DNA of 64,000 nt from Hymenobacter sp. (lineage in GTDB: Bacteria > Bacteroidota > Bacteroidia > Cytophagales > Hymenobacteraceae): contig JANXNW010000281.1 of the NCBI GenBank assembly GCA_025353905.1, forward strand, positions 1 to 64,000, written 5' to 3'. Below are positions 38,830-49,046 of this stretch, piece after piece. Position 1 is the stretch's first letter. Each line of letters begins with the position of its first letter. Both the position numbers and the translations under genes were made by a program. The notes beneath the pieces were generated by a model, which made no database searches, was not told the origin of the DNA, and worked only from the letters and a program-made list of their open reading frames with translations.

Positions 38830-39858
38830 ATGTGGGTCGTGAGCCTGGCGATGCCGGTCTTGCTACTGCTCCTGGCCGCGCCCGCCGCCCGCGCCCAGGA
38901 CGTGTACTTCTCGCAGCCGTTTGCCAACCGGCAGGCGGATAACCCGGCTTGGGTGGGGCTGCTCGACGACTACGGAGCCACGCTCAGCTTTCGCAATCAG
39001 TTTCCGCAGCTCGCCGGCACCTTTATTACGAGCCAGTTGGCGGCCGACTGGCGGCTGCCGCAGCGCGGGCTGCACCAGGCGCTGGGGGTGCTCGTGAGCC
39101 AGGACCGGGCCGGCGCGGCGGGCTACACCCGTTTTTCAGCCACCGCGCAATATGCCTACCACACCCGCCTGAGCCGCACCGTGGCCTTGAGCGGCGGCGC
39201 GCAAGTCGGCTACGGCCGCCAGCGGGTGGGCTACAACAACCTCACCTTTGGCGACCAGTACGCGGCCGACGGCACGTTGCTCGGGCCGTCGGCCGAGAGC
39301 CTGAGCGGGCTGCCGCCCGTCAATTATCTGTCTGTGGGCCTGGGGGCGGTGCTCTATGCTGAACAGGCTTGGCTGAGCGTATCGGGCCAGCACCTGAACC
39401 AGCCGAATCTGGGCTTCCGGGCGCAGGCGGGGCTGCCGCGGCGGTTGAGCGTGAGCGGCGGCTACAAGCTGTTCGTGCGGCGGCCGACGGGCTTCGGAGC
39501 GGGCGAGGTGCGCGAAATCAGCGTGGTGCCTACGGCGACCTACGCGCGGCAGGGCGGCTCGGGGCGCAGCGAGGCGGGCATCTGTTTATTGGCCGACCCG
39601 ATTACGCTCGGGGCGACGTACCGCAACCTGACCAGCCCCGACCTGGCCACCCAGCACGTGCTGGCCCTGACGGCCGGCGTGGCCTACGGCGACCTGCGCC
39701 TGGGCTATGCTTACGACGTGGGCCTGAGCGCGCTGGCCGCTGAGTTGGGTGGCGCGCACGAAATAACTGTGACCGTGCGGGCGTTCGACAAGCTCGAAAG
39801 CGCTTATCGCCGGCTCAAACGGCGTAATTACCCGACGAACCCTTGCCCAAAATTCTGA
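38830..39858 (+). CDS. PorP/SprF family T9SS membrane protein
   Basis: QDVYFSQPFANRQADNPAWVGL; LASQD/VGYNNLTFGDQY; GYKLFV. Confidence 0.87.
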   Translation: MWVVSLAMPVLLLLLAAPAARAQDVYFSQPFANRQADNPAWVGLLDDYGATLSFRNQFPQLAGTFITSQLAADWRLPQRGLHQALGVLVSQDRAGAAGYTRFSATAQYAYHTRLSRTVALSGGAQVGYGRQRVGYNNLTFGDQYAADGTLLGPSAESLSGLPPVNYLSVGLGAVLYAEQAWLSVSGQHLNQPNLGFRAQAGLPRRLSVSGGYKLFVRRPTGFGAGEVREISVVPTATYARQGGSGRSEAGICLLADPITLGATYRNLTSPDLATQHVLALTAGVAYGDLRLGYAYDVGLSALAAELGGAHEITVTVRAFDKLESAYRRLKRRNYPTNPCPKF

Positions 39859-39874
39859 TTTCGTCGTAAGTTTG
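39843..39874 (+). promoter_or_regulatory. Bacteroidota-type promoter before gldJ
   Basis: TTG, 21-nt spacer, TAAGTTTG. Confidence 0.5.
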
Positions 39875-39928
39875 TAGTCCTATTGCTTGCCCCAAATTAG
39901 CCGTTGTGACGGCCCCCCTCCTTTTTTT

Positions 39929-41194
39929 ATGAAATTAACATCTTTCCTGAGTCTGCTCGTGGCCGGCAGTCTCGCCCTGGGTAGTTGCGGCAACAAGGGT
40001 GCGCGCACGGCGACCAACCCCGGCAAGGAGTCGTCCACGACCGGTATCGAGTACAATACCGATGAGGGGATGAAAGTGTCGGACTTCGAAAAAATCCCCA
40101 CTGGGCCGGGCCTCGTCTTCATCGAAGGCGGCCGTACGGTGCTGGGCTCGCTCGAAGAAGACGTAACCGGTAACCACGACAATATCGAGCGCACGGTAAC
40201 CATCGCCTCGTTTTTCATGGACGAAGCTGAGGTAGCTAATATTCACTGGCTCGAATACCTGCACTATTTGCGCAAGGACTCGTCGGAGGAAAAATACCGC
40301 GCCGCGCTGCCCGATACCACCGTGTGGGCGCGCGATTTGTCGTTCAACGACCCCTACGTGACGTACTACCTGCGCTACCCCGGCTTTCGCTATTTCCCGG
40401 TGGTGGGCGTGAACTGGCTGCAAGCCAACAGCTACTGCGCCTGGCGCACGGCCAAGGTGAACGAAAACCTGGCCAAAACCGGGGGCGATGACAAGCCCCG
40501 GAAAAACAAGAAGGGCAAGGGTAAAAAAGATGCTCCCGCTGCCGCCGAAGGTGGCGCGAGCACCGCCGGGGCCCTGGATGATGGCAAAGGCGGCCCGAGC
40601 ATTGAAAAAGGCAACACGGTGCCCAACTACCGCCTGCCCACCGAAGCCGAATGGGAATTTGCTGCGCAAGCGCTCGTCGGTACCCAGGAAGTGGGCAACG
40701 AAAACCAGGAGCAAAAGCGCATCTATCCCTGGGATGGCCGCTCGACGCGCAACGCTTACGGCAAAAATCAGGGGCAGTTCCTGGCTAATTTCAAGCGCGG
40801 CCGTGGCGACTATGCCGGCATCGCGGGCAGCCTCAATGATGGGGCTATGATTACGGAATACGTGTACGCCTACCCGCCCAACGACTACGGCCTCTACAAC
40901 ATGGCCGGCAACGTGAACGAGTGGGTGCAGGACGTGTACCGCCCGCTGTCCTTCCAGGACGTGGAGGACCTCAACCCCTTCCGCCGCAATGGCGTGGGTG
41001 ACGAAGCCAGCAAGTACGACACCAAGGGCAACCAGAGCCTTATCAACGACCACGTGCGCGTGTACAAAGGCGGCTCGTGGCGCGACGTGGCCTACTACCT
41101 CTCGCCGGGTACCCGCCGCTTCATGGCCGAAGACTCGGCTACGGCTACCATCGGCTTCCGCTGCGCGATGATTAACGCCGGCACCAATAAATAA
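39929..41194 (+). CDS. gldJ: Gliding motility/T9SS lipoprotein GldJ-like (SUMF1 fold)
   Basis: Lipobox LGSCG; ERTVTIASFFMDEAEVANIHWLEYLHYL; SFNDPYVTYYLRYPGFRYFPVVGVNWLQANSYCAWRT. Confidence 0.75.
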   Translation: MKLTSFLSLLVAGSLALGSCGNKGARTATNPGKESSTTGIEYNTDEGMKVSDFEKIPTGPGLVFIEGGRTVLGSLEEDVTGNHDNIERTVTIASFFMDEAEVANIHWLEYLHYLRKDSSEEKYRAALPDTTVWARDLSFNDPYVTYYLRYPGFRYFPVVGVNWLQANSYCAWRTAKVNENLAKTGGDDKPRKNKKGKGKKDAPAAAEGGASTAGALDDGKGGPSIEKGNTVPNYRLPTEAEWEFAAQALVGTQEVGNENQEQKRIYPWDGRSTRNAYGKNQGQFLANFKRGRGDYAGIAGSLNDGAMITEYVYAYPPNDYGLYNMAGNVNEWVQDVYRPLSFQDVEDLNPFRRNGVGDEASKYDTKGNQSLINDHVRVYKGGSWRDVAYYLSPGTRRFMAEDSATATIGFRCAMINAGTNK

Positions 41195-41195
41195 G

Positions 41196-41375
41196 GAGCA
41201 CGGATTTTCACGGATTTTTTGGATTTCACGGATTTTGTGAACGGTTGCCGTTCAGACTATCCAGCGTTTGCGGTGAGTAAATAAGAAAGGCCACCCTGCG
41301 AGGGGCGGCCTTTCTGGCGTTTTGTACCGTCCACAAAATCCGTGAAATCCAAAAAAATCCGTTCTAATCCGTGCT
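41196..41375. repeat. Inverted repeat of cacggatttt words between convergent gldJ and comF
   Basis: agcacggattttcacggattttttggatttcacggattttgtg versus cacaaaatccgtgaaatccaaaaaaatccgttctaatccgtgct. Confidence 0.85.
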
Positions 41376-42065
41376 CGCGGTAGCGATAGTGGCAATGCTG
41401 AGGGTACTGGCGCCGGCCGCGAGCAGGGCCGTGCCGCAGGCTTCGAGCGTGGCGCCGGTCGTGAGCACGTCGTCGACGAGCAGCACGTGGCGGCCGACCA
41501 CGGCGGCGGGCTCGGCCACTTCGAAGACGGTAGCCACGTTTTGCCAGCGTTCGAGGCGGCCCTTGCGGGTTTGGGAAGCGGTGTGCTCGGTGCGGCGCAG
41601 GGCAGTGGCGGCTTGCGGGCAGGGTAGGGCGGTGGCCAGGCCCGCGCCAAACGCTTCGGCTTGGTTGTAGCCGCGCCGGGCCAGCTTGCGCCGGTGCAGC
41701 GGCACGGGCACGATGAGGCCAAAATCGAACGCGCTTCGCAACGCGGGCGTGGCTATTAATTCGGCACCGTAGAGCTGGCCCAGGGCCTGGCCCACCTCGC
41801 GCTGGCCCGCGTACTTGAGCTGATGCAGCAGCTGCTGCACCCGGCCGTGGCGCACGAAGCGCAGGTAGCTCAACGTGTGGCACACCGGCAGACGGCCCCA
41901 GAAGCGCCGGGCGAGCGGGTTGTCGGCCGGCGGCAGGTGATGGTAGTCGGTGTAGGGCAGCTCGGCCCGACAGGTGGTGCACAGGTGCTGCTCACCGGCC
42001 AGCAGCGGCTCGGCGCAAGCCAGGCAGGGCCGCGGGAAAAAGAGCGAAAAGCAGTCGGCGAACAC
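41364..42065 (-). CDS. comF: ComF family phosphoribosyltransferase
   Basis: FPRPCLACAEPLL; CTTCRAELPYTDYH; PRTase VLLVDDVLTTGATLEAC. Confidence 0.9.
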   Translation of the reverse strand: MFADCFSLFFPRPCLACAEPLLAGEQHLCTTCRAELPYTDYHHLPPADNPLARRFWGRLPVCHTLSYLRFVRHGRVQQLLHQLKYAGQREVGQALGQLYGAELIATPALRSAFDFGLIVPVPLHRRKLARRGYNQAEAFGAGLATALPCPQAATALRRTEHTASQTRKGRLERWQNVATVFEVAEPAAVVGRHVLLVDDVLTTGATLEACGTALLAAGASTLSIATIATASTD

Positions 42066-42072
42066 GTTTTTA

Positions 42073-42318
42073 ATGTGCTAATGCGTGGATGAGTTGATGT
42101 GCTAATGTTTGACCAGGCTGGCTGCACGAAACTGGTGCGGCCGTACTTTGCGAAGCTATTCCCGAAGGCCGCTTTTCACAAGCTCACTACGAGCCTCGAA
42201 GCTACAAACGGCCAGCTGTCGCGCCCCGTCAGCAGAGAATGTTTGAAGCCATGTCATACTCAAAACATGACTCTCAGCCAGCGGAAAATCAGCACATCAG
42301 CACATTAACTCATCCGCA
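42073..42318. repeat. Inverted repeat pair atgtgctaatgcgtggatgagttgatgtgctaatg / tcagcacatcagcacattaactcatccgca
   Basis: Arms flank about 180 nt between divergent genes. Confidence 0.7.
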
Positions 42319-42330
42319 AATCAAATCGAA

Positions 42331-42723
42331 ATGTCCCTTACCACCGAATTTAACGACTACCGCCAGCGCATGAACGAGCGCATCCTGGCCCACGACAACA
42401 AGGTTATCAAGCGCTTTTTCAACCTCGACACCAATGCCTACCAGGCCGGGGCGCTCGATGTCAAAACCAAGGAGCTGCTGGGCCTGGCCTGCTCACTGGT
42501 GCTGCGCTGCGACGATTGCGTGAAGTATCACCTCGGCAAGTGCCATGAGGCGCAAGTGTCGGACGAAGAGGTGTTTGAGCTGTTCGGCATCGCCAACCTC
42601 ATCGGTGGCAGCATCGTCATTCCGCATTTCCGGCGGGCCGTCGAGTACTGGGAAGTGCTGCGCACCGAAGCCAGCGACTCATCTGCTACTGCCTTGCCGG
42701 CCGCCCCGCCTCATGTCCACTAA
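42331..42723 (+). CDS. Carboxymuconolactone decarboxylase family protein
   Basis: KTKELLGLACSLVLRCDDCVKYHLGKCHEAQVSDEEVFELFGIA. Confidence 0.9.
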   Translation: MSLTTEFNDYRQRMNERILAHDNKVIKRFFNLDTNAYQAGALDVKTKELLGLACSLVLRCDDCVKYHLGKCHEAQVSDEEVFELFGIANLIGGSIVIPHFRRAVEYWEVLRTEASDSSATALPAAPPHVH

Positions 42724-43114
42724 CGCCCGACCCGACCCGGCCAGCGACGAGAGCGAGGCCGACTTCAATGCCCGCTGGGAGGCGCTGCTGGCCGAGCTGA
42801 CCGAGCGCTTCGGTCGTCGGCCCGACCTGAACGCGCTGCTGCTGCTCATCGGGGTGCAGGAGCTGGGCCAGGGCGTGGCCGCCTTCACCAAGGAGCAGAA
42901 GCAGGACCTGATGCACGTGGCAACGTGTAAGCTCTTCAGCCTCAGTGGCTACTACGAGCTGGCCCGCACCGACGACGAGGGCTGGCCCCACTACCGCCTG
43001 GTGCGCCCCGTGCCCTTCGCCAACCTCAAAGAACAGGAGCGCATGCTGAAGTGGCACATGCTGGAATACTTCGAATCGCAGATTGACGCTGATTTTAAGG
43101 ATGACGCTGATTAA
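42713..43114 (+). CDS. Conserved hypothetical protein
   Basis: Overlaps previous gene by 11 nt; NALLLLIGVQELGQG; last codons lie in inverted repeat. Confidence 0.65.
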   Translation: MSTNARPDPASDESEADFNARWEALLAELTERFGRRPDLNALLLLIGVQELGQGVAAFTKEQKQDLMHVATCKLFSLSGYYELARTDDEGWPHYRLVRPVPFANLKEQERMLKWHMLEYFESQIDADFKDDAD

Positions 43115-43245
43115 AAGGCAGCGGATTTTTCGTGTAACGAGTTAGTGAAGAATGCCCAGAGCCATCACCAAACCCGTTCATCGAACCTGTGTAATCAAAA
43201 AAAATCTGCGTCAATCTGTGATAAAATCTGCGTCAGTCTGCGATG
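43078..43245. repeat. Inverted repeat of cagattgacgctgatttta words
   Basis: Spans the 3' codons of 42713 gene to the xth start codon. Confidence 0.75.
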
Positions 43246-44091
43246 AGAATAGTTTCTTATAACCTCAACGGCTGGCGCTCGGCCCTGCGTAAGGGCTTGC
43301 CCGAATGGGTAGCCGACGCTGCGCCCGACGTGCTGCTGGTGCAGGAAATCAAGGCTGGTACTGTGCCGCTCGACGTGAGCGGGCTGGCCGCGCTCGGCTA
43401 CCGCGCCTACCTGCACCCGGCCCGCAAGCCGGGCTACGCCGGGGTGGCGACGTTCAGCCGGGTGGCGCCGCGCGCGGTGACGACGGGCTGCGGCGAAAGC
43501 TGTTACGACGACGAGGGCCGGGTGCTGCGGCTCGATTTCGAGGGGTTTTCCGTGCTCAACGTCTACATGCCGTCGGGTACGAGCGGGCCGGCACGGCAGG
43601 CATTCAAAGTGGCGTGGCTGCACTGGTTTCGGGCCTACGTGGCCGGGCTGCGCGCCGACCCGGCCGTGGGGCCGCTCGTCATCGGCGGCGATTTCAACTG
43701 CTGCCCGGCGGCGCTCGACCTGCATAACCCGCAAGCCAACCAGCGCTCGCCCGGCTACACGCCCGAGGAGCGGCAGTGGTTTGCCGACCTGCTCGCCGAT
43801 GGCTTTGCCGACTCGTTTCGGCACTTGCACCCGGCTGCTGCCGGCCATTACTCGTGGTGGAGCCAGCGCGCCGGCTCACGCGTCCGCAACCTGGGCTGGC
43901 GCCTCGACCACCTGCTGCTCGACGCCGCGCTGCTGCCACGTCTGCGCGCAGCCGGCCTCTGGCCCGACGCAGTGCATTCCGACCATTGCCCCGCCTGGCT
44001 GGAGCTAGCGCCGGATGCGCTTCCTGACGTGCTTCCTGCCTCACTAACTGGTCCGCGAACTGGCGCGCGAAATGCCCGAATTTTGCTGTAA
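43243..44091 (+). CDS. xth: Exodeoxyribonuclease III
   Basis: MRIVSYNLNGWRSALRKG; DVLLVQEIK; GDFNCCP; RLDHLLL; SDHCPAWLEL. Confidence 0.92.
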   Translation: MRIVSYNLNGWRSALRKGLPEWVADAAPDVLLVQEIKAGTVPLDVSGLAALGYRAYLHPARKPGYAGVATFSRVAPRAVTTGCGESCYDDEGRVLRLDFEGFSVLNVYMPSGTSGPARQAFKVAWLHWFRAYVAGLRADPAVGPLVIGGDFNCCPAALDLHNPQANQRSPGYTPEERQWFADLLADGFADSFRHLHPAAAGHYSWWSQRAGSRVRNLGWRLDHLLLDAALLPRLRAAGLWPDAVHSDHCPAWLELAPDALPDVLPASLTGPRTGARNARILL

Positions 44092-44176
44092 CCCTGCCGG
44101 CTCAGGTGGGGTTAAGTATCCGGCCGCTGCCAATAGGCGGACGGGCCGTTTCTCATTTCTTTAGACCCTACTCATC

Positions 44177-44284
44177 ATGCTTTATTTGTTTTTAGCCCTG
44201 GCCCTGATTACGGCCCTGCTCGCCCTCGACACTGCCCGCCGGGTGCGCACCATGTTGGCCCCGGCGTCGGTAGCGGCCCGCTAG
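44177..44284 (+). CDS. 35-aa putative small membrane protein, not in supplied track
   Basis: MLYLFLALALITALLALDTARRVRTMLAPASVAAR*: hydrophobic helix then basic tail. Confidence 0.4.
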   Translation: MLYLFLALALITALLALDTARRVRTMLAPASVAAR

Positions 44285-44332
44285 CTTGGTGCCCATCAGT
44301 GGCCCGCTAGCTTGGTGCCCATCAGTGGCCCG
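44277..44332. repeat. 26-bp tandem duplication cccgctagcttggtgcccatcagtgg x2
   Basis: Two identical adjacent copies starting in the small ORF's last codons. Confidence 0.85.
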
Positions 44333-44374
44333 CCAACAAAGAAAGCAGCCCGCCGGGCTGCTTTTTTTGTTGGC
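44331..44374 (+). terminator. Strong hairpin terminator
   Basis: gccaacaaagaaagcagcccgccgggctgctttttttgttggc. Confidence 0.85.
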
Positions 44375-44400
44375 TTATTTGCCAATCGGCACTTAATTTT

Positions 44401-44787
44401 CTAACGAATGACCAGCTTGGAAAGCTTGCTGGAGTTATCGGCTTCGAGCTTGACGTAGTACAGGCCACTGGCAAAGTGGGTCAGGTCCAGCGTTTTCGTG
44501 TAACGCTCGTTGAGCTCGCTCAGCGTTTCGTGGTGCATAACCGTGCCGATAACGTTGAGAACGCTCAGCTCGACGCGGCGACCCACGAGGCCATTGATGG
44601 TGAGGTGGACGATGCCCGTGCTCGGGTTGGGGTAGATGACCAGGGTGCGGTCGTCGAAGCCGGCGCGCGCTTGAGTGTGCGCCTCGATGCGCACGGGAGC
44701 GGGTGGCGTGGCAGACCGGGCCGCCTGGCCACTGCTGAGCCCCACAGTAAGCAGGCCCGCGAAAAAAAGAAGTATGCGTTGTTTCAT
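44401..44787 (-). CDS. T9SS type A sorting domain-like small secreted protein
   Basis: Signal peptide; LVIYPNPSTGIVHLTINGLVGRRVELSVLNVIG...HFASGLYYVKLEADNSSKLSKLVIR. Confidence 0.8.
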   Translation of the reverse strand: MKQRILLFFAGLLTVGLSSGQAARSATPPAPVRIEAHTQARAGFDDRTLVIYPNPSTGIVHLTINGLVGRRVELSVLNVIGTVMHHETLSELNERYTKTLDLTHFASGLYYVKLEADNSSKLSKLVIR

Positions 44788-44941
44788 AGTTTGAAAAGCG
44801 GGCTGGGTATTAACAGCAACGCGCCAAAAGTGAAGTGAGAAAGTTACGACTTCAGCGCACTTTAGTTTTGCAAAACTACACCCGTTAATTCAGTAGCGCG
44901 CGTTAAATCTTTAAAATCCGGTTTTTAAAGGCCGGCCTGCC

Positions 44942-46093
44942 GTGTATTTTTCTGTCGATGACCAAGCGGCCGCCCCGGCCGTCGTGATTTTGGGGGGCGG
45001 GCTGGCGGGGCTGGCTGCCGCCCTCGACCTGGCCGGGCGCGGCCACCGCGTGGCGGTGGTCGAGCGGCGGCGCTACCCGTTCCACCGCGTATGTGGCGAA
45101 TACGTGAGCCGCGAAGTGCTGCCTTACCTGGGCCGGCTCGGGGCCGACCCCGCGCCGCTCGGGCCGGCCGCCATCGGGCGCTTCGAGCTTTCGTCGCCGG
45201 CCGGCCGCACCCTGCGCAGCTCGCTCGACCTGGGTGGCTTCGGCGTGAGCCGCTACGAGCTGGACGATTTTCTGTATAAAATCGCGCTGGCGCGGGGGGT
45301 CGAATTTATGTTTGCGACCGTAGCCGGCGTCGCCTTCGACGAGGCCGCCGACCGCCACACCGTCACGCTCACCGACGGGCGCACCCTGGCGGCCCGGCTC
45401 GTGCTGGGTACTTACGGCAAGCGCAGTACGCTGGACCGGCAGCTCGGACGCGCGTTTTTCGGGCAGCGCTCGCCCTACCTGGGCGTGAAGTGGCACCTGC
45501 GCCTGCCGGGTTTCGCGCGCGATGTCATTGCGCTGCACAATTTTCGGGATGGCTACGCCGGGGTGTCGGCCATTGAGAGCGAGCGGCTCTGCTTTTGCTA
45601 TCTCACCACCCGCGCCAACCTCAAGGCCGTCGGGGGCAGCATCGCCGCGCTCGAAAGCGAGGTGTTGCATCGCAACCCGCTCATCCGCGACATCCTCACC
45701 AATGCCGAACGGCTGTACGCCCAACCCGAAGTCATCAACGAAATCTCTTTCGCCCCGAAGCAGCCCGTCGAGCAGCATTTGCTGATGGTGGGCGATGCGG
45801 CCGGGCTCATCACCCCGCTCTGCGGCAATGGCATGGCGATGGCCCTGCACGGAGCCGCGCTGGCAGCCCCACTCGCCGACCAGTTTTTGCGCGGCGCGCT
45901 GCCTCGCCCGGCCCTGGAAACGGCTTACGCGGCGGCCTGGCGGCAGCAATTCGGCACCCGCCTGCGGGTGGGCCGCGCCGTGCAAGGCTTGTTCGGCGGG
46001 CCGGTGCTGAGCGAGCTCGTCATCGGCGGCCTGCGCTACTGGCCGGCCGCCGTACGCACCCTCATGCGCCAGACGCACGGCAAAGCATTTTGA
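44942..46093 (+). CDS. FAD-dependent oxidoreductase, geranylgeranyl reductase-like
   Basis: VVILGGGLAGLAAALDLAGRGHRVAVVERRRYPFHRVCGEYVS; LMVGDAAGLITPLCGNGMAMAL. GTG start. Confidence 0.85.
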   Translation: MYFSVDDQAAAPAVVILGGGLAGLAAALDLAGRGHRVAVVERRRYPFHRVCGEYVSREVLPYLGRLGADPAPLGPAAIGRFELSSPAGRTLRSSLDLGGFGVSRYELDDFLYKIALARGVEFMFATVAGVAFDEAADRHTVTLTDGRTLAARLVLGTYGKRSTLDRQLGRAFFGQRSPYLGVKWHLRLPGFARDVIALHNFRDGYAGVSAIESERLCFCYLTTRANLKAVGGSIAALESEVLHRNPLIRDILTNAERLYAQPEVINEISFAPKQPVEQHLLMVGDAAGLITPLCGNGMAMALHGAALAAPLADQFLRGALPRPALETAYAAAWRQQFGTRLRVGRAVQGLFGGPVLSELVIGGLRYWPAAVRTLMRQTHGKAF

Positions 46094-46190
46094 GCAATGA
46101 GCAATGAGCAATTATCAATGAGCAATTCAGTTTTGACTACTTGGAGTCTGCTTTGAATTGTTCATTGTTCATTGTTCATTGCTCATTGAT
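46091..46190. repeat. Inverted repeat of gagcaatgagcaattatc words between convergent genes
   Basis: Both flanking stop codons lie in the arms. Confidence 0.82.
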
Positions 46191-46368
46191 TGCTGCTGCC
46201 GCCGCCCATCTTGGTCACGAGCCACCAGATGAGGAAGACAATCAGAAACAAGGCGATGGCCCCGACCCAGATGCCGCCCTTGAATACGCCGCCGATAACC
46301 GAGCAGCCCGGGAGGAATGTGACGAAAAAAGCCAGCGCGGCCAGCAGCGAAAAGCGCGAGGTAGTCAT
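46183..46368 (-). CDS. 61-aa membrane protein
   Basis: Signal/lipobox-like LPGCSVIGGVFKGGIWVGAIALFLIVFLIWWLVTKMGG. Confidence 0.65.
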   Translation of the reverse strand: MTTSRFSLLAALAFFVTFLPGCSVIGGVFKGGIWVGAIALFLIVFLIWWLVTKMGGGSSNQ

Positions 46369-46549
46369 AGCAAAATGGTTCGGGGAAAGCAGGATGCTGG
46401 CTTCGCCACCCGGCGGCCGCTCGGTGCGGTGTACTCGCGGCGGCCAAAAAAGGTTGAGCCGACGGCACCCCGGTCGGGCATCGGGCCGTAAGCAGCGGCT
46501 AATGAGCTGCGCTTTGGGCGCACATTTGCGGCGCCGTGACTAACTCAAC

Positions 46550-47713
<1,164 letters not shown>

Positions 47714-47824
47714 GCCGTTCGGTTCCGGCTCGTCGGGAAGTTCGCGCAGAGGGCGCCGAGGCTAGCCCGCAGAGGGGCGCAGAGCGCTTTCTCATTACTT
47801 TAATCTCGCAAAAACCACCACTAT

Positions 47825-48919
47825 ATGGACCTTGCATCTCAACCGCACCGCCGCTACAACCCGCTGCTCGACGAGTGGGTGCTTGTGTCGCCGCACCGGG
47901 CCAAGCGGCCCTGGCAGGGGCAGCAGGAAACGAGCGAGGTCGAAGTTCGGCCCGCTTACGACCCGACCTGCTACCTCTGCCCCGGCAACGCCCGCACGAG
48001 CGGCGCGGTGAATGATAAATATGAGCATCAGTTTGTGTTCGACAACGACTTTGCGGCCCTGTTGCCGGAAGAAGTGAAGAGTGAAGAGTTAAGAGTTGAG
48101 AGTGTGGTACCTGCTGAGGGTCCAATTCTTCATCCTTCACTCTTAACTTATAACTTCCTCCGGGCCGAAGCCGAAACCGGGCGCTGCCGGGTCATCTGCT
48201 TTTCGCCCCGCCACGACCTGACCTTGCCCGAAATGCCGGTCAGCGAAATTCGGCGGGTGGTGGATGTCTGGACCGACGAGTATCGGATGCTGGGCGCGGA
48301 CCCGGCCATCAACTACGTGCAGATATTCGAGAACAAGGGCTTTGTGATGGGTTGCTCGAACCCGCACCCGCACGGCCAGATTTGGAGCGAGCGCACCGTG
48401 CCCGATTTGCCGGCCCGCGAAACCCGTGCCCAGCGCGCGTATTTCGAGCAGTACGGCCGCTCGCTGCTGGCCGACTACCTGGCTTTGGAGGAAAAAACCA
48501 AAGTCCGCTTTGTGGTTGAAAACGCCACCTGGGTGGCGCTGGTGCCCTTCTGGGCGGTCTGGCCCTTCGAGACGCTCGTGCTGCCGCGCCGCGCTGTACA
48601 AGACCTCACCCAGCTCAGCGAAGCTGAGCGCGACGGGCTGGCCGACATCATCAGCCAGCTCACTATCCGCTACGACAACCTGTTCGAAATCAGCTTCCCG
48701 TACTCGGCTGGCCTGCACCAGCGCCCGACCGACGGGGCCGAATACCCGGAATGGACCTTGCACCTGCACTTTTTGCCGCCGCTGCTGCGCTCGGCTACGG
48801 TCAAAAAATTCATGGTCGGCTACGAATTATTGGCCAATGCCCAGCGCGACATCACCCCCGAGCAAGCCGCCGAACGCCTGCGGGCGCTGCCGGCCGTGCA
48901 TTATAAAGTTGGTGCTTAG
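47825..48919 (+). CDS. galT: Galactose-1-phosphate uridylyltransferase
   Basis: [44 protein letters not shown]. Confidence 0.95.
   Translation: MDLASQPHRRYNPLLDEWVLVSPHRAKRPWQGQQETSEVEVRPAYDPTCYLCPGNARTSGAVNDKYEHQFVFDNDFAALLPEEVKSEELRVESVVPAEGPILHPSLLTYNFLRAEAETGRCRVICFSPRHDLTLPEMPVSEIRRVVDVWTDEYRMLGADPAINYVQIFENKGFVMGCSNPHPHGQIWSERTVPDLPARETRAQRAYFEQYGRSLLADYLALEEKTKVRFVVENATWVALVPFWAVWPFETLVLPRRAVQDLTQLSEAERDGLADIISQLTIRYDNLFEISFPYSAGLHQRPTDGAEYPEWTLHLHFLPPLLRSATVKKFMVGYELLANAQRDITPEQAAERLRALPAVHYKVGA
48070..48157. repeat. Imperfect inverted repeat inside galT coding sequence
   Basis: gaagtgaagagtgaagagttaagagttgagagtgtgg versus ccaattcttcatccttcactcttaacttataacttcc; open only in galT frame. 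Confidence 0.75.
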
Positions 48920-49046
48920 TGCTTAGTGCTTGGTCTATTCAATGAAACCAAGCACCAAGCACCAAGCACTAAGCACCAAGCACTAAGCTTCATGCACTAA
49001 GCACCAAGCACTAAGCACCAAGCACTAAGCACCAAGCACTAAAAAG
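48914..49046. repeat. Tandem/inverted array of aagcacc/aagcact words
   Basis: Many copies of 7-nt unit with opposite-strand copies at left edge. Confidence 0.88.

Noticed and set aside
48914-49046. Possible CRISPR array
   Set aside because: Units are 7 nt with no unique spacers and no cas genes nearby.
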